Shown here: in pieces, positions 24,463 to 35,269 of the stretch
How positions within the stretch are numbered: the stretch's first letter is position 1
Layout: each line of letters opens with the position of its first letter
Assembly (NCBI GenBank): GCA_963693315.1
Contig: OY856188.1
Location: 243,801,426-243,865,425, forward strand
Source of the DNA: Diogma glabrata
Taxonomy: Eukaryota > Arthropoda > Insecta > Diptera > Cylindrotomidae
Reading direction: 5' to 3'
Length of the DNA: 64,000 bases
Program-made: the position numbers and the translations under genes
The notes under the pieces: model-generated
Told to the model about the DNA's origin: nothing
Seen by the model: the letters and a program-made list of their open reading frames with translations, nothing else
Database searches by the model: none

Positions 24463-24790
24463 AAATGAAAAATGGCAAAACATTTTCTAAACGAATTCCC
24501 CTCGGTCGTTGATAAATTCTCATAATTTTTCGAAAAATTCCTCAAGCAAGTGGTATTGATAAAAGCTCTCGGCCTACGGCCTCGTGCTATTTATCAATAT
24601 ACTTACTTTCGAAATTTTTGGCAAAAAATTATTTCGAATTATCACTGCCCTTGAGAAATTACAACTGAAAATTTTTTGCTCCATTTTTTTTATTTAACCC
24701 AACGAAATTCTTTAAAATCTAATGACAACATTCAATTTAACCAATCACATTTCAATTACATACATATCCATTAAGTAATCTTTTTCTTTA
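24463..24790. mobile_element. Foldback element, copy 2, single arm inverted to 19.6-19.8 kb
   Basis: Bases 24,463-24,665 are the reverse complement of 19,600-19,800 at roughly 90% identity. They cover AATGGCAAAAC, AACGAATTCCCCTCG, CAAGCAAGTGGTATTGATAA, CGGCCTACGGCCTCGTGCT and TTTTTGGCAAAAAATTATTT. They continue into loop-like sequence (ACTGAAAATTTTTTGC) as in copy 1. The opposite arm of this copy is absent. The pair brackets 4.66 kb. Confidence 0.75.
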
Positions 24791-24972
24791 AAATTGTAGT
24801 AGTAATGTTATCATAAATTTAATTATCAATACAAAAACAAACCAAAAATGTTACATACAAGAAATTTTTTGTTGTAACATAAACAATTTATGAAATAAAT
24901 AAAAAAAAAGAAAAATATAAAAAAACAAACAAACAATATACAAATAAAAAACATAACTAAATTTTAAAATTT
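24791..24972. other. AT-rich spacer
   Basis: A-rich sequence between the foldback copy and the minisatellite; no feature seen. Confidence 0.4.
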
Positions 24973-25358
24973 TACCATGACCACCGCGACCACCATGACC
25001 CTTATGAACATGACCACCATGGCTGCCGTGAACACCATGACCAACGTGATCACCATGACCACCATGACCACCGTGACCACCATGACCACCATGACCACCA
25101 TGATCACCGTGACTACCATGCATGACCACCATGATCACCATGACCATCATGACCAACGTGACCACCATGACCACCATAACCACTATGACCACCATGACCA
25201 CCATGGCCACCATGACTGCCATGACCACCATGACCACCATGACCACCATGACCACCATGACCACCATGACCACCATGACCACCATGACCACCATGACCAC
25301 CATGACCACCATGACCATCATGATCACCATGACCACCATGACCACCGTGACCATATAG
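24973..25358. repeat. (CCACCATGA)n minisatellite, 9-bp unit, ~43 units
   Basis: Nine-base units with occasional variants (CCACCGTGA, TCACCATGA, CTGCCATGA) run for about 385 bp. The period is a multiple of three, so five or six frames stay open and give long false ORFs (Met-Thr-Thr and Asp-His-His on +; Met-Val-Val and Gly-Gly-His on -). A Gly/His-rich peptide on the minus strand would resemble some insect cuticle or silk-type repeats. No start context, signal peptide or unique coding flank supports a gene, so it is annotated as a repeat. Confidence 0.9.
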
Positions 25359-25536
25359 TGGATGGATTTGAATGATTTTTCTTCGGTTTTAAAAAAACCT
25401 AAGTATTGCATTCATGAGCCAAAATTGAAATTCTTACGCTCACTTTTTTGACATTTCTCGACGTTTTAGGACCTACTGATTCTAAAAAAGCAAAAAAAAA
25501 TGTGTATCTGGCTGCCGGCCATCACAACCGATGAAA

Positions 25537-25815
25537 TCTAAATGGAGAGGTTTTTGGGTAGTTTGCTGAGTGTATTATCTTTTCACTAAATTATGTCAAT
25601 TTATGATCTGTTTTAATTTTCCGACAACGTATTGATGTTTCGTGTTAGTTTTATAGTAAATTTCTAAACAGAGATAAAAAAATACTTTAACAAAAAATTA
25701 TGTTTGATATACATCGCTGCCTAAAACTAAAAACAATGTCCTCATAAAAGTTTTATGCCGAAAACTATATCAAAATCCTTAAAAAAAAATGGAGTCTTGA
25801 TATCTCAGAGCTTGA
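25537..25815 (+). repeat. ~280-bp direct repeat, first copy (second at 26,499-26,775)
   Basis: Both copies start CTAAATGGAGAGGTTTTTG. Both continue through TTTTCACTAAATTAT, ATTGATGTTT(C/T)GTGTTAGTT, TTATGTTTGATATACATCGC and CCGAAAACTATATCAAAATC, then GTCTTGATATCTC. Identity is roughly 88% by eye. Confidence 0.85.
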
Positions 25816-26134
25816 GATTTCAGCCCCGCCATATTTTTTTTGTTGGGTTTCTAATACAATAAACTGAAAAGTTTACCCATTAAAAATTACCGCAATTTTA
25901 AAAATCCGTAAATTTATGGAAAAAATCAAAATTTCTACCAAATCAACGGCCCAATTTCAACGAAAATAGTTAAAATCAATAAATCTTGCCGTAACCTAGC
26001 GCCCAGCTCTTTTCTACCAAAATCAGCTTATTTATTTTTTTTTTTGGTTTTCAAAAAACTGAAAATCATCTTTGGCGAATCTTATGAGAATGAATAATTC
26101 CATCAAGTTCGTTGATCTAATATTTTGCTTGTCA

Positions 26135-26520
26135 TCATAACAACTTTGAAAAAGTTTTAATTTTTGATTTTGTAAGAATTTCTGGAATATTTTTAGAATT
26201 TTGAAAAATTTAAAATTTTTGATTTTATTATAATTTTTGGAATATTGAAAAAGTTTCAATTTTTGATTTTGTAATAATTTTTGCAATATTTTTAGAATTT
26301 TGGAAAAAGTTTGAATTTTTAAGAATATTTGGAATATTATTGCAATTTAGAAAAAGTTTAAATATTTGATTTTATTCTAATTTTTGGAATATTTTTGGAA
26401 TTTTGAAAAAAGTTTGAGTTTATTTAATTTATACAATATGTTTGGAATTTTGGAAAAAATATGAATTTGTGATGTTGAAATATTTTCTCGAAACGCTAAA
26501 TGGAGAGGTTTTTGAGTAGT
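26135..26520. repeat. Left arm of the inner inverted repeat (right arm 27,258-27,750)
   Basis: The arm is built from ~55-65-bp subunits of the type TTTGGAATTTTGAAAAAGTT plus TGATTTTGTAATAATTTT, and ends in TTTTCTCGAAACGCTAAAT and GAGGTTTTTGAGTAGTTT. The right arm gives the same order in reverse complement, and the last 140 bp next to the loop match at about 80-85%. A transcript through both arms would form a long double-stranded hairpin. Confidence 0.8.
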
Positions 26521-26775
26521 TTGTTGAGTGTATCATGTTTTCACTAAATTATCTTAATTTATGATCTGTTATAATTTTCCGGCATCGTATTGATGTTTTG
26601 TGTTAGTTATGTAACAATTTTTAAACAGAGATAAAATAATACTTGTACTTTAACAAAGAGTTATGTTTGATATACATCGCTGCCCAAAACTAAAAAGCAT
26701 GTCCTCATAAAAGTGTTTTGCCGAAAACTATATCAAAATCCTTAACCCAGACCGAAGTCTTGATATCTCTGATAT
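26499..26775 (+). repeat. ~280-bp direct repeat, second copy
   Basis: Partner of 25,537-25,815. It lies at the start of the loop, immediately inside the left arm of the inner inverted repeat. Confidence 0.85.
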
Positions 26776-27257
26776 CTTTTAAAGTTATTAAATGTGTTGT
26801 CCCACTCCTGATGATGACAAAAAAATTTGAATTATTTGTTTTTATCTATATTTGATGGATATAGAAAAGGAGTTAGATAAGGAGGACAAAAGTTTTTTTT
26901 TAAGGAATCGAGTTTGGTCTAAAAAAATCGAAAAAAATGAAAGTATTTCAAAAAAAATTTTCATTGAATTCTCGCCAGCTTAGTTTTTGAGTAAGTACCA
27001 AAATCGTGTGTTTTTTTATGTCCCCCCTTAACTTAACATTCCATAAGTAAAACTTTAAAAAATTCGGGTGTAGAGATTTTGCTAAATTAAAACCAAAACT
27101 TTTTTTGGTTGTCATAATTTCAAATGTTCATTAGAGGGGGTTTAAAGTAGAAATTTTGAAAAAAAAAATTATGTTTGGTAATGGCATGCTAGTTTTTTTT
27201 GTAATTTTCGAAAGCACAATTTTCGATTTATTTTCAAAAATGTAAAATGTATGTAAT

Positions 27258-27750
27258 AGCAAACTACTCAAAAACCTCTTTATTTAGCGTTTCGAGAAAA
27301 CATTACAAAATCACCAATTCATATTTCTTTCAAAATTCCAAACACATTGTAAAAATTAAACAAAATCAAACTTTTTCATAATTCTAAAAATATTCCAAAA
27401 ATGATTACAAATCAAAGAGTAAACTTTTTTTTTCAAAAATTCTGAAAATATTACAAAAATTATAACAAAATCAAAAATTGGAACTTTTTTCAAAATGCCA
27501 AAAATTAGAATAAAATCAAAGATTTAAAATTTTTCTAAATCCTAATAATATTCCAAAAACTCTTAAAAATTACAAAATTCAAACTTTTTCCATCATTCTA
27601 AAAATATTTGCATAAATTATAACAATATCAAATTGAAACTTCTTTCAAAATTCCAAAAGTTATAATAAAATCAAATATTAAAAATTTTTCACAATTTTAA
27701 AAATGTTCCAAAAATTCTAACAAAATCAAAAAGTAAAACTTTTTCCGAAA
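27258..27750. repeat. Right arm of the inner inverted repeat
   Basis: Reverse complement of the left arm. It begins with AAACTACTCAAAAACCTC, TTTAGCGTTTCGAGAAAA, then the TTCCAAA...AAATCAAA subunits. A Met-rich minus-strand frame at 27,697-27,915 is not considered a gene. Confidence 0.8.
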
Positions 27751-28559
27751 AATTCTCAATAATAATATCATTTTCATTTCATACAAATAACTAATTTTAT
27801 TATTTTCTAAAAAAGTAAATGAAAATACTTCTTTTGACACACTTGACATAATTTTTTTGACAAACTTATAATGCCATAATTCTCTATAGTAATAATAAAA
27901 TTTCATTTCGTACAAATAATTAATTTAATTTTTTTTCAAAAATTGGGTAAAATAATAAATAAAAATCTTTCTTTTGATACACTTGACAACATTTTTTTGA
28001 CAAACTTATAATGCAATAATTTATTTTTTGGTCTCACACACCAATCACAGCCATCAAGATTTCTACAAATTCAATGTTTCTATTCGTAATCACTTAAAAT
28101 GAATGTTTTTTTTAAAATATGCAAATTTCCTTGTTTTGACACACTTGACAATTTTTTGACACACTTCCGGTACAGTTATCGAACACATCGTCCTTCCGTC
28201 TCTTTCCATTGAGTATACCTATTTTTAGAAATAAAAGTTTTTGAGATCCGTTCAGCGGTTTTCCAAATTTCATCGGTTGTGACGGACGCCGAACGCCGAG
28301 AAATTCCAAATGTAATACTTAGGTTTTTTTAAAACCGAAATAATTAATCAAATTCATCACAATCGATACAATTTTTTTTTTAAATTCTCAACTTTTCAAA
28401 TCAAAAAAAAAATTAAAATTAAAATAATTTAATTATCAACTGACTCCTTACCTTTAATTTTATTGTTTCTTGTGTTAATTTTTATTTTCATTTCAAAATT
28501 ATGCAAAAGTAAATTGATCAAAGAACTGATATGAAACAAGTATTTTTTCCTTCTATCCC

Positions 28560-28840
28560 TATAGAAACTACTCACTTTCCTCCCTCAAACCAGCAAGAAT
28601 GTCATGTTTCCCTCCCTAGGGAGGAAAAGTACTTTGCCTTCCTCTCATTTTAAATTTGTTGTGGTAGAATAAAAATGTTTCCCTCCCTAGGGAGGAAAAG
28701 TAATTTTCCTCCGTTTAATTTTAAATATGTTAGGGTACAAAAAAAAATCATATGCATTACACGTAAGTGCCTTTTTCTCCCTTGGACCTCCTTTCTACTG
28801 GAGAAAAGTAGCACCTTCCTCCATAGTAACGTTACAGAAC
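28560..28840 (+). repeat. ~72-bp tandem repeats centred on palindrome CCTCCCTAGGGAGG
   Basis: The 14-bp perfect palindrome CCTCCCTAGGGAGG occurs at 28,612-28,625 and again 72 bp later at 28,684-28,697. A diverged third unit (CTCCCTTGGACCTCCTTTCT) follows at about 28,776. Each is followed by AAAAGTA and then a TTCCTC stretch and ATTTTAAAT. Overlapping short frames on both strands (28,650-28,972) reflect the repeat, not genes. Confidence 0.75.
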
Positions 28841-30327
28841 AACATGTTATTTTGTCAGGGATACAAAGTGACCACATCAAACCAATTCGTGTTACAATTT
28901 GATATTTGGTTCACACTCGTCGTTAAATTTATACCAATAGTCATAAAAATCATTTTCCCTAAATTCCAATAAATCTTTTATTAACGAGAATAACGAAACA
29001 AATAAAAAGTTTGTTTTCCACATTGAAACTAATAAAGTTAAATAATACGAAAGTAATTAGGTCAATGCATCGGTTACAAAAATCAATTTATGACTAAAAA
29101 TGTCCTGACAATTTGTTGAAATTACAATAAACCTAAACAAGTAAATAAAATTACCATATAAAGTCAATATATACTTTATAATATATGGGGCTTAATTGTA
29201 TGAATAAATATAAAGGGTGGAGGTGAGTGTTCTATTTTATTGTAACACTAATGAGAATGTGAGAAGTGTGTGATTGTTGTGAATAATATTTCATTAAAGT
29301 TTTTAGTTTTATGATGTCAAGTCAACATCAAACGTTAAACATTTAACGTTAAAGTTCATTTTAATTACAATTAGGGCTGAACAATGTTTTTTCGGTTGAA
29401 AAATAAATGTTTAGATGTAAGTGCATTGATTTTGTGTGTAAATAGTAAATACTTATAACTACCGAACCTAAGAATGTTGTTTTTGGTTCTGTAAAAGCTT
29501 TACAACATTTATCTCACATTGAGTATAAATTCTATACATAAACGAAAAAATCACATTGACTCTACTTAATATTCTACAGTAAATTTCAGGTTAAACATTC
29601 ACATACAAATGGACAAGAATGTAACCTTTTTCTTGCAATACGTTTTCCTAAATTCTTTTTAAATAGATAAACGATATCACATAAAATGAAAAAAAAATTG
29701 ATTCCATATAAAATAGTTAGATAGATCTTCCAACAATAATCTAAAGCCAAAATGATTACTGTCTCGAAAAAAAAATAAACCAATTTTTGTAAGTTTGTTT
29801 TCACACAACTTGACCAAAATAGATGCAAGATCATGAAAAAGATAAAAAAAATCAATGAAGAAAAACATCAAAATAATGAGCAAAGTCCTTTAACTGACGA
29901 AGCAATTTAATGAATTTGAAAGGTGGAGTTGGACATTTTTTTAAATCTAATGTCATTGGTGAGACTTATTGTGCTATGTGTTTGTATATCTGAACATTTT
30001 TTTTCTTTTTTACCTGAATTGATTACAAGGAGTGTGCATGTGAAATCTACCAATCATCCACAAAAACATAAAAATGCATGGTCTGGCATGGAACAGAAAA
30101 CCATCAAAAATAATTTTCTTTTGAAAGTCGATCTCATTTCAAAAATTGATTGAGAAAAAAATTTAGACGGTAAAGATTACGGTGACGTTCATATACATTC
30201 ATATTTCACATATCATATTTATCCTTAAAATCGTGCTAAATAGAATAAAATCGGGTTAAAGCAGATATAATTTTTTACTAAACCGCGCTAAATCAAAATC
30301 GATAATCAAACACTGGGAGAGGTGGAT
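28841..30327. other. Intronic DNA, no gene seen
   Basis: AT-rich sequence with short Phe/Ile-rich minus frames only. No repeat partner was noticed inside the window. Confidence 0.4.
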
Positions 30328-30616
30328 AGTCAGATTCTCATATAAACAGATACTCAGATACTTAGATACTCATATACTAAGACAATCGGATACTGAGATA
30401 CTCAGATACTTAGATACTCAGAGTCAGATACTCAGATACTCAGATACTCAGATATTCAGATACTCAGATACTCAGATACTCAGATACTCAGATACTCAGA
30501 TACTCAGATACTCAGATACTCAGATAATCAGATAATCAGATACTCAGATACTCAGATACTCGGGTACTCAGATTCTCATATACTGAGATATTCGGATATT
30601 AAGATACTCAGATATA
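30328..30616 (+). repeat. (CAGATACTC)n minisatellite, 9-bp unit
   Basis: About 290 bp of CAGATACTC units, near-perfect at 30,425-30,560 and degenerate at both edges (TTAGATACT, CATATACT, CAGATTCTC). It has TACTCAGA-type phase breaks near 30,420 and 30,530. Confidence 0.9.
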
Positions 30617-31714
30617 CCCGACCAGAAATTACTTTCTTTAATGCCATACTTTTTTATTGACAAAAGACAAAAAAAATGGAGTTTAGAGATAAAATAAGTA
30701 AGCTATAAACTATGGCAGAAGAGGGCTTTTGAAATAATTCCAGATTAAATTTTAAAGACTGGACAATTCTGAAAATTCCTGGACAGAACGCTGTCAATGG
30801 AGTGCGGTTATATAGCCACCGGTCGGGCAAAACTTAAAAAATCAAAAAAAAATTGTGGAAACTAATAGTGGTGTTAAGCCTACTTTAAATTTTGGAAAGG
30901 ATCAAAACAGGAAGAAAAAAATTTTTTTCCAATCGGACCTTTACGATTTCAAAAAAAAAATATGATTCATATAATTTGAGGAAAAAACTCACGGTTGTAG
31001 TTCTGTGATGTGTGCTATCAATCTCAAATAAGAAATTATATATCTTAACAAAAGCTAAAGCTAAAAACAAAAACTAAATAACTAAGCCCACATCCGTAAC
31101 CTGATCGTTCGATCCTTCCTTTATATAATTTTCCTTATATAATTGTTGTTCTTGATGTTGGTTTCTTGTAATTGTTATTTATTTTTTTCTTCCTTTATTT
31201 TCCTGTTATTATAATTTTATTTATTAGGTCTACCTAAAAATGTTAAAGAAAAGTAATTAGTAACTGATAATATCAGCAGTTTTAATTTGATTTTTTTTTT
31301 ATTTTTTTAAATTAAATTGGGCATGACAAAAAGTGGGATTCACTTCACTTTGGGGATGTTTCCTTTTGGATGATGGTCGCCGCTTCTTTCTAAAATTTTG
31401 GTTTAATTATTTTGGGGATAAAAAGGAAAGTAAAATATACAACGTTAAAAAGAGGAGAATTGAAGAGGGGGGAAACAAGATAGTATATTTGCTGATAGTA
31501 TATCACCCGATTTGCAAGTGTTGATGGGATGCTCAGAGGATAAATTCTCTACACCATCATTCGATCATCGACACCCCCCCACTCGAGATCCACACTAGGA
31601 ACGCATAGGAGGTGATGCAATGATAAATATTGGCACAATTGCCTATCAGCATGAAAGCTGAGCGAAATCTTCCCTCGACAATTGATCAAACTGTATTTTT
31701 TTTTTTTTTTTAAT
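30617..31714. other. Intronic DNA, no gene seen
   Basis: AT-rich, with poly-T and poly-A tracts. The + strand near 31,510-31,690 is slightly more GC-rich and may be an old transposon fragment, but no protein motif could be assigned. Confidence 0.35.
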
Positions 31715-31850
31715 AAAATGTGATGTGTAGTAGGCATTACAATATGTGTCACAACAACACATAAAAACCTTTTAAGACCAAGGTCCCACAACAACATGCG
31801 TTCTAAGGATGTTAATGGACGCAAATCTGTTTTTTTTTGTTTTTTTAATA
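31715..31850 (+). repeat. ~130-bp dispersed repeat, copy 1 (copy 2 at 34,480-34,600)
   Basis: The copies share GTGTCACAACAACACA, AAACCTTTTAAGACC and GG(T/C)CCA(C/G)AACAACAT(G/A)CGTT, followed in both by a long T run. Both are in the same orientation and flank the 32-kb repeat block at distances of 0.3 and 1.2 kb. Confidence 0.75.
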
Positions 31851-32159
31851 TTTTTTGTTAAATAATGGACAACTAAACTATAAATCCCATCACATATAAA
31901 ATATGACATAGGCTAATATTTCGTGATAGGATAGGGAAAATAAAAATAAAATAAGAGATAAAAAGCAAATTTGTTTTAAAAATTTGCAGGAACAAAACTA
32001 AAATTGGTTTGCCAATAGTCCAGCTAATGGCATAATCCTTGATTATGGGACGCAGTATATTTTTCAATGATTAAAGCTCAGATATATAGTTATATGAAAG
32101 CTCGTTTCTTCGAGCAAGCTACAGCGTTCCAGCATCAAGGAATATTCATTAGCTAAGAT

Positions 32160-33250
32160 TGAGAGTGCTACCGTTGACTGAATACAGTTCAGCCGCCAGC
32201 ACCCCTAAGAAATCACCTTGGCTAGTGATATCTCACTGCTATTGCCAGTGGTATATGATATCTCACGTTAACTCATGTGCCAATAACAGGGACTGGAGTA
32301 CGCAGGGTTGTCACACCCGTGGATCAAAAAATAGAAGAAAATTAACAAATTAATAAAAACTGATCCCTCCATGCGTACAAGAACTTCCTCAGTATCATCC
32401 GATGGGAAGCAACCCATCCAAGCCATGGGAAGCTAAAATTCCAGGGAGAGGATTTTAACGTTATGGAATGTTAGCCTGGGCAGGATCCTGAAGGTACCGC
32501 GAACCCAAAGCTTGACCAGATGACCAGGTGCGAATGAGATTTGGCATATACCCCAATTCTCATCAACCTATGCCTTGCATCTTGGCCACCGCCGGCCTGC
32601 CCGGTATCCCCAAGAAACCTAAACGGTACTAGGGTCCGTGTGTTTGTAAAGCCCATTGAGAATAATTCCAAGGAATTATTCTCACCCTTGCGTTATAAAC
32701 AAAATAAAAGGAATTGTTTAGCTGGAGGCGTTGAGACGCAAAACCCCATCGAAGACAATCTGAGGCATCTCAGACTATCTTTGCTCCTGCGCGTGTAAAA
32801 CAAGGAGTTGCTTCCAAATCGCCAGCGTCTTATAATATTGTTTGAGGTATCAGAAAATTAATTTTTGAAGAAAAAATTTCACTAAAAAATTTTCAAAGTT
32901 TTTTGCAGTATGGATGGACTCCCCTAAGGTATTACAACACTGCGATAGCCCCTAGAGGAGCCCCGCGTTGGGCTCCGTGTTTGTAACGGAGAACTGGGCC
33001 CATTGGAAACACCAATGGATCAGTAGAGGAAGGCCGCGCACCTAGCGAGGTAGATAACCCTAAACTAGCTTCAGCATGTGGGTTTGAAAAATGTACCTGC
33101 CATCACAGCACAAATAAACAGTGTGCGCGTATTTCGCAAATTATGCAGATCAGAAACAAAAAGAAAAGTGCAAAACGGAGACTCTGGCGACCATCTACGA
33201 CGAATAAGCCGCGACTTATAAAACATCCTCATAACACATACCACTCATAG
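32160..33250 (+). repeat. GC-richer composite repeat block
   Basis: About 1.1 kb that stands out by base composition from the surrounding AT-rich intron. Its start (32,272-32,320) has a related inverted copy at 8,629-8,678 and its end (32,983-33,214) has a copy at 3,993-4,225, so it is made of interspersed repeat sequence. A + frame at about 33,008-33,250 encodes a basic peptide with a C-x4-C-x-C-x7-C cluster (CGFEKCTCHHSTNKQC) and then a Lys/Arg-rich part (RNKKKSAKRRLWRP), of the kind seen in nucleic-acid-binding ORF1 proteins. No start codon or full ORF is evident. Probably the 5' part of an unidentified retroelement. Confidence 0.55.
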
Positions 33251-34479
33251 GCACTCAAACATAATACAAATTTGTCTTTTCGATTGAACTTAGAGTTTAT
33301 ACAGCTTAGCTTCAAATAATATTTTTGCTTTCATATGACGCTCGGATTTTTTGATATAGTTACATTTATTTCAAACAGCTTTGCACTTAATTTTAGCTTT
33401 CAATTTTAGCTCTGACATGCTTTTCCATTACGAATCGACCTTTAGTAAAAGCATTAAATAAAATTAAAAAATGACATTAATTTGCTAAATGGAGGACTCA
33501 GAATACAAGTGAACCAAGTCCATTTGGTGCCTTTTTGTGCTACAGAGGTACCAAAAGTACCAAAAATAATGTTAATTTTAAAAATTGAATGTGAGGCCGT
33601 CTTTTGGGTTTTTTTGGAATTTTAGTAAATAAATTTATAGGAATTTTGTTTTTATATCCTAAAGTAGTAACTTTTGCTCGTTAAAAAATCACAGAAAATG
33701 AACTAACGAACTTACCAAAAGATAATCTCATAATAACGAAATAAATTACTATTGACAACCTCAAACATTTCATAACAACGCAAGAAACAATTTACCAAAA
33801 GGAAAAAAGTTGTAATTTTTTTAAACTTTTTATCTTAAATATTTTCATTCAAACAATAACAATAATAATAACCACAAAGCAATGATTAATTTTAACAAAA
33901 AAAATGTCTGTAATAATGTTAAATAAACTAAACCATAAATCTAAGGAAATTTATTTTATAAATTTAAACAATGGGAGCAACAATAATGGTGTCCGGTTAT
34001 TTCAACATCAACAAAGAATTAATTCCCGGATGGCTCGTTTTATTGTTTTTTGCTTTTCTTTTAACTTTTAATGCAACAAAAAAAACAGAAAAATTGGAAA
34101 AAATGATTATATGTGAAGATATGTTTCATTTAAGGATATATGGAGATGAAAAAACTCGGAAGATAGTCAGGATATTGAAGTTAATACATTTTTTAATTTT
34201 ACGTAAAACAAAAATTTAGGTTTTACATGAGTATATTGGTTGGAAGTAAAAAAGGGCATATAAAAGCTTAATGTTTTTCCGCATTGAATTTTGTTCAATA
34301 ATATAAGAATTGTCCTAAGTTGTGATAAATTGTTCATTTTGTTTTGATATAAAAACTTTTTTGTACTATACATAAGAATTGTGTAGCAGACCCAAAACAA
34401 TATCTAAATGGTTGAATGTACATAAGAAGTAATTACCTTAATTGGATTTTGGAAACAGTAAAAACTATTTTTTTTAAAA
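33251..34479. other. Intronic DNA, no gene seen
   Basis: AT-rich. The 82-codon + frame at 33,971-34,219 has one hydrophobic stretch (WLVLLFFAFLLTF) but no homologue that I recognise and no supporting splice signals. Confidence 0.35.
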
Positions 34480-34600
34480 AAGTGTTGTGCAATAGCAATG
34501 ACAATTTGTGTCACAACAACACAAAAATACCTTTTAAGACCTAGGTTCCAGAACAACATACGTTTTGGGGTGCTAGTGACGCTGTTTTTTTTTTAAATGT
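34480..34600 (+). repeat. ~130-bp dispersed repeat, copy 2
   Basis: Partner of 31,715-31,850. See the shared blocks listed there. Confidence 0.75.
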
Positions 34601-34749
34601 TTGTGGATGGAAGTCACTCGATACTTTTCATATGGGCAAAATGCAACGTCACCTAATGTGTTTTTGACATATGGAGTACAAGAGTTTCATCACAATGGTA
34701 AAAATTTGCTGAGTAAAGCATTCTAGAGCTTATCATCTACTTTCAATAT

Positions 34750-35245
34750 TCAACATGTTAGAACTGGAGTTTACAGTCCTCACAGTAACGCTTCAGATAG
34801 GGTAAATATATCGGTCCTCACTGCCATTCGAGCATGTGTGAAGGGTCAACACACTATGTGCGCTTCTCATCTGGGAGAGAAAGCCTATGTTTTGCAATCT
34901 GCTGGGCATTGTGCCACAGAATATTCTTCGCATTTCTTGTTGTTTGGACAACATCAAATCTAAGACGAGAAGATATATCAACTTTTAAAATCTCTTTACA
35001 CTCTGGATGAAACTGTTAACGAGGGGCCAATCTTAGAACTCGTGTTCCAGCAAATATTAAATCTGCCTTCGGAAAATCAGATCATTGGTGAACTCGAAAA
35101 AGGTGGTTTTTAACTCAACAGCATATTTTTCTGTGGCAGCATCACTTGAGTGATGCGGTTAATAAGTTTTCCAAGAAATTAGCACCAAGAATTGTGTCAC
35201 CAATAATTGAATCGAGGATTGGAAACGTACTGTATGAGCGTTAAA
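34750..35245 (+). pseudogene. Ty3/gypsy integrase C-terminal relic, + strand
   Basis: Decayed + strand frames carry, in order, VYSPHSNASDRVNISVLTAI (the end of the integrase core, with its Asn-Ala-Ser-x-Arg-Val-Asn motif), then LGEKAYVLQSAGHCATEYSS and FLLFGQH. After stops and a frame change comes DAVNKFSKKLAPRIVSPIIE, the C-terminal chromatin/DNA-binding segment that precedes the LTR in such elements. The same SPQANASERVN-type motif occurs in the gypsy copy at 57.3 kb, so the two belong to related families, here in opposite orientation. No LTR was recognised downstream. Confidence 0.7.
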
Positions 35246-35269
35246 GTCTGAAAGGTAAAAATATCTGGA

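Larger units (their letters stand above)
25378..28345. mobile_element. 3-kb nested inverted-repeat block (candidate foldback transposon)
   Basis: The outer ends are inverted copies: TTCGGTTTTAAAAAAACCTA plus AGTATT at 25,382 onward, and its reverse complement ending at 28,339. The similarity continues through TTTCTCG(A/G)CGTT and CACAACCGATGAAAT at about 25,455-25,541 and 28,266-28,305. Inside are a direct repeat (25,537-25,815 and 26,499-26,775) and a long inner inverted repeat (26,135-26,520 against 27,258-27,750) around a ~740-bp loop. No ORF of a transposase was recognised. The architecture fits a foldback-like non-autonomous element, but it could be an accumulation of separate insertions. 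Confidence 0.55.

Noticed and set aside
24851..25411. Long ORFs on both strands over the minisatellite
   Set aside because: The 9-bp unit lacks stops in most frames; there is no unique coding flank, signal peptide or start context.
30328..30616. CRISPR-like regular array
   Set aside because: Units are directly joined 9-mers without spacers, and the genome is eukaryotic.
33971..34219. 82-codon ORF with a hydrophobic segment
   Set aside because: No recognised homology, no splice support, and frames of this length are expected by chance in this AT-rich DNA.
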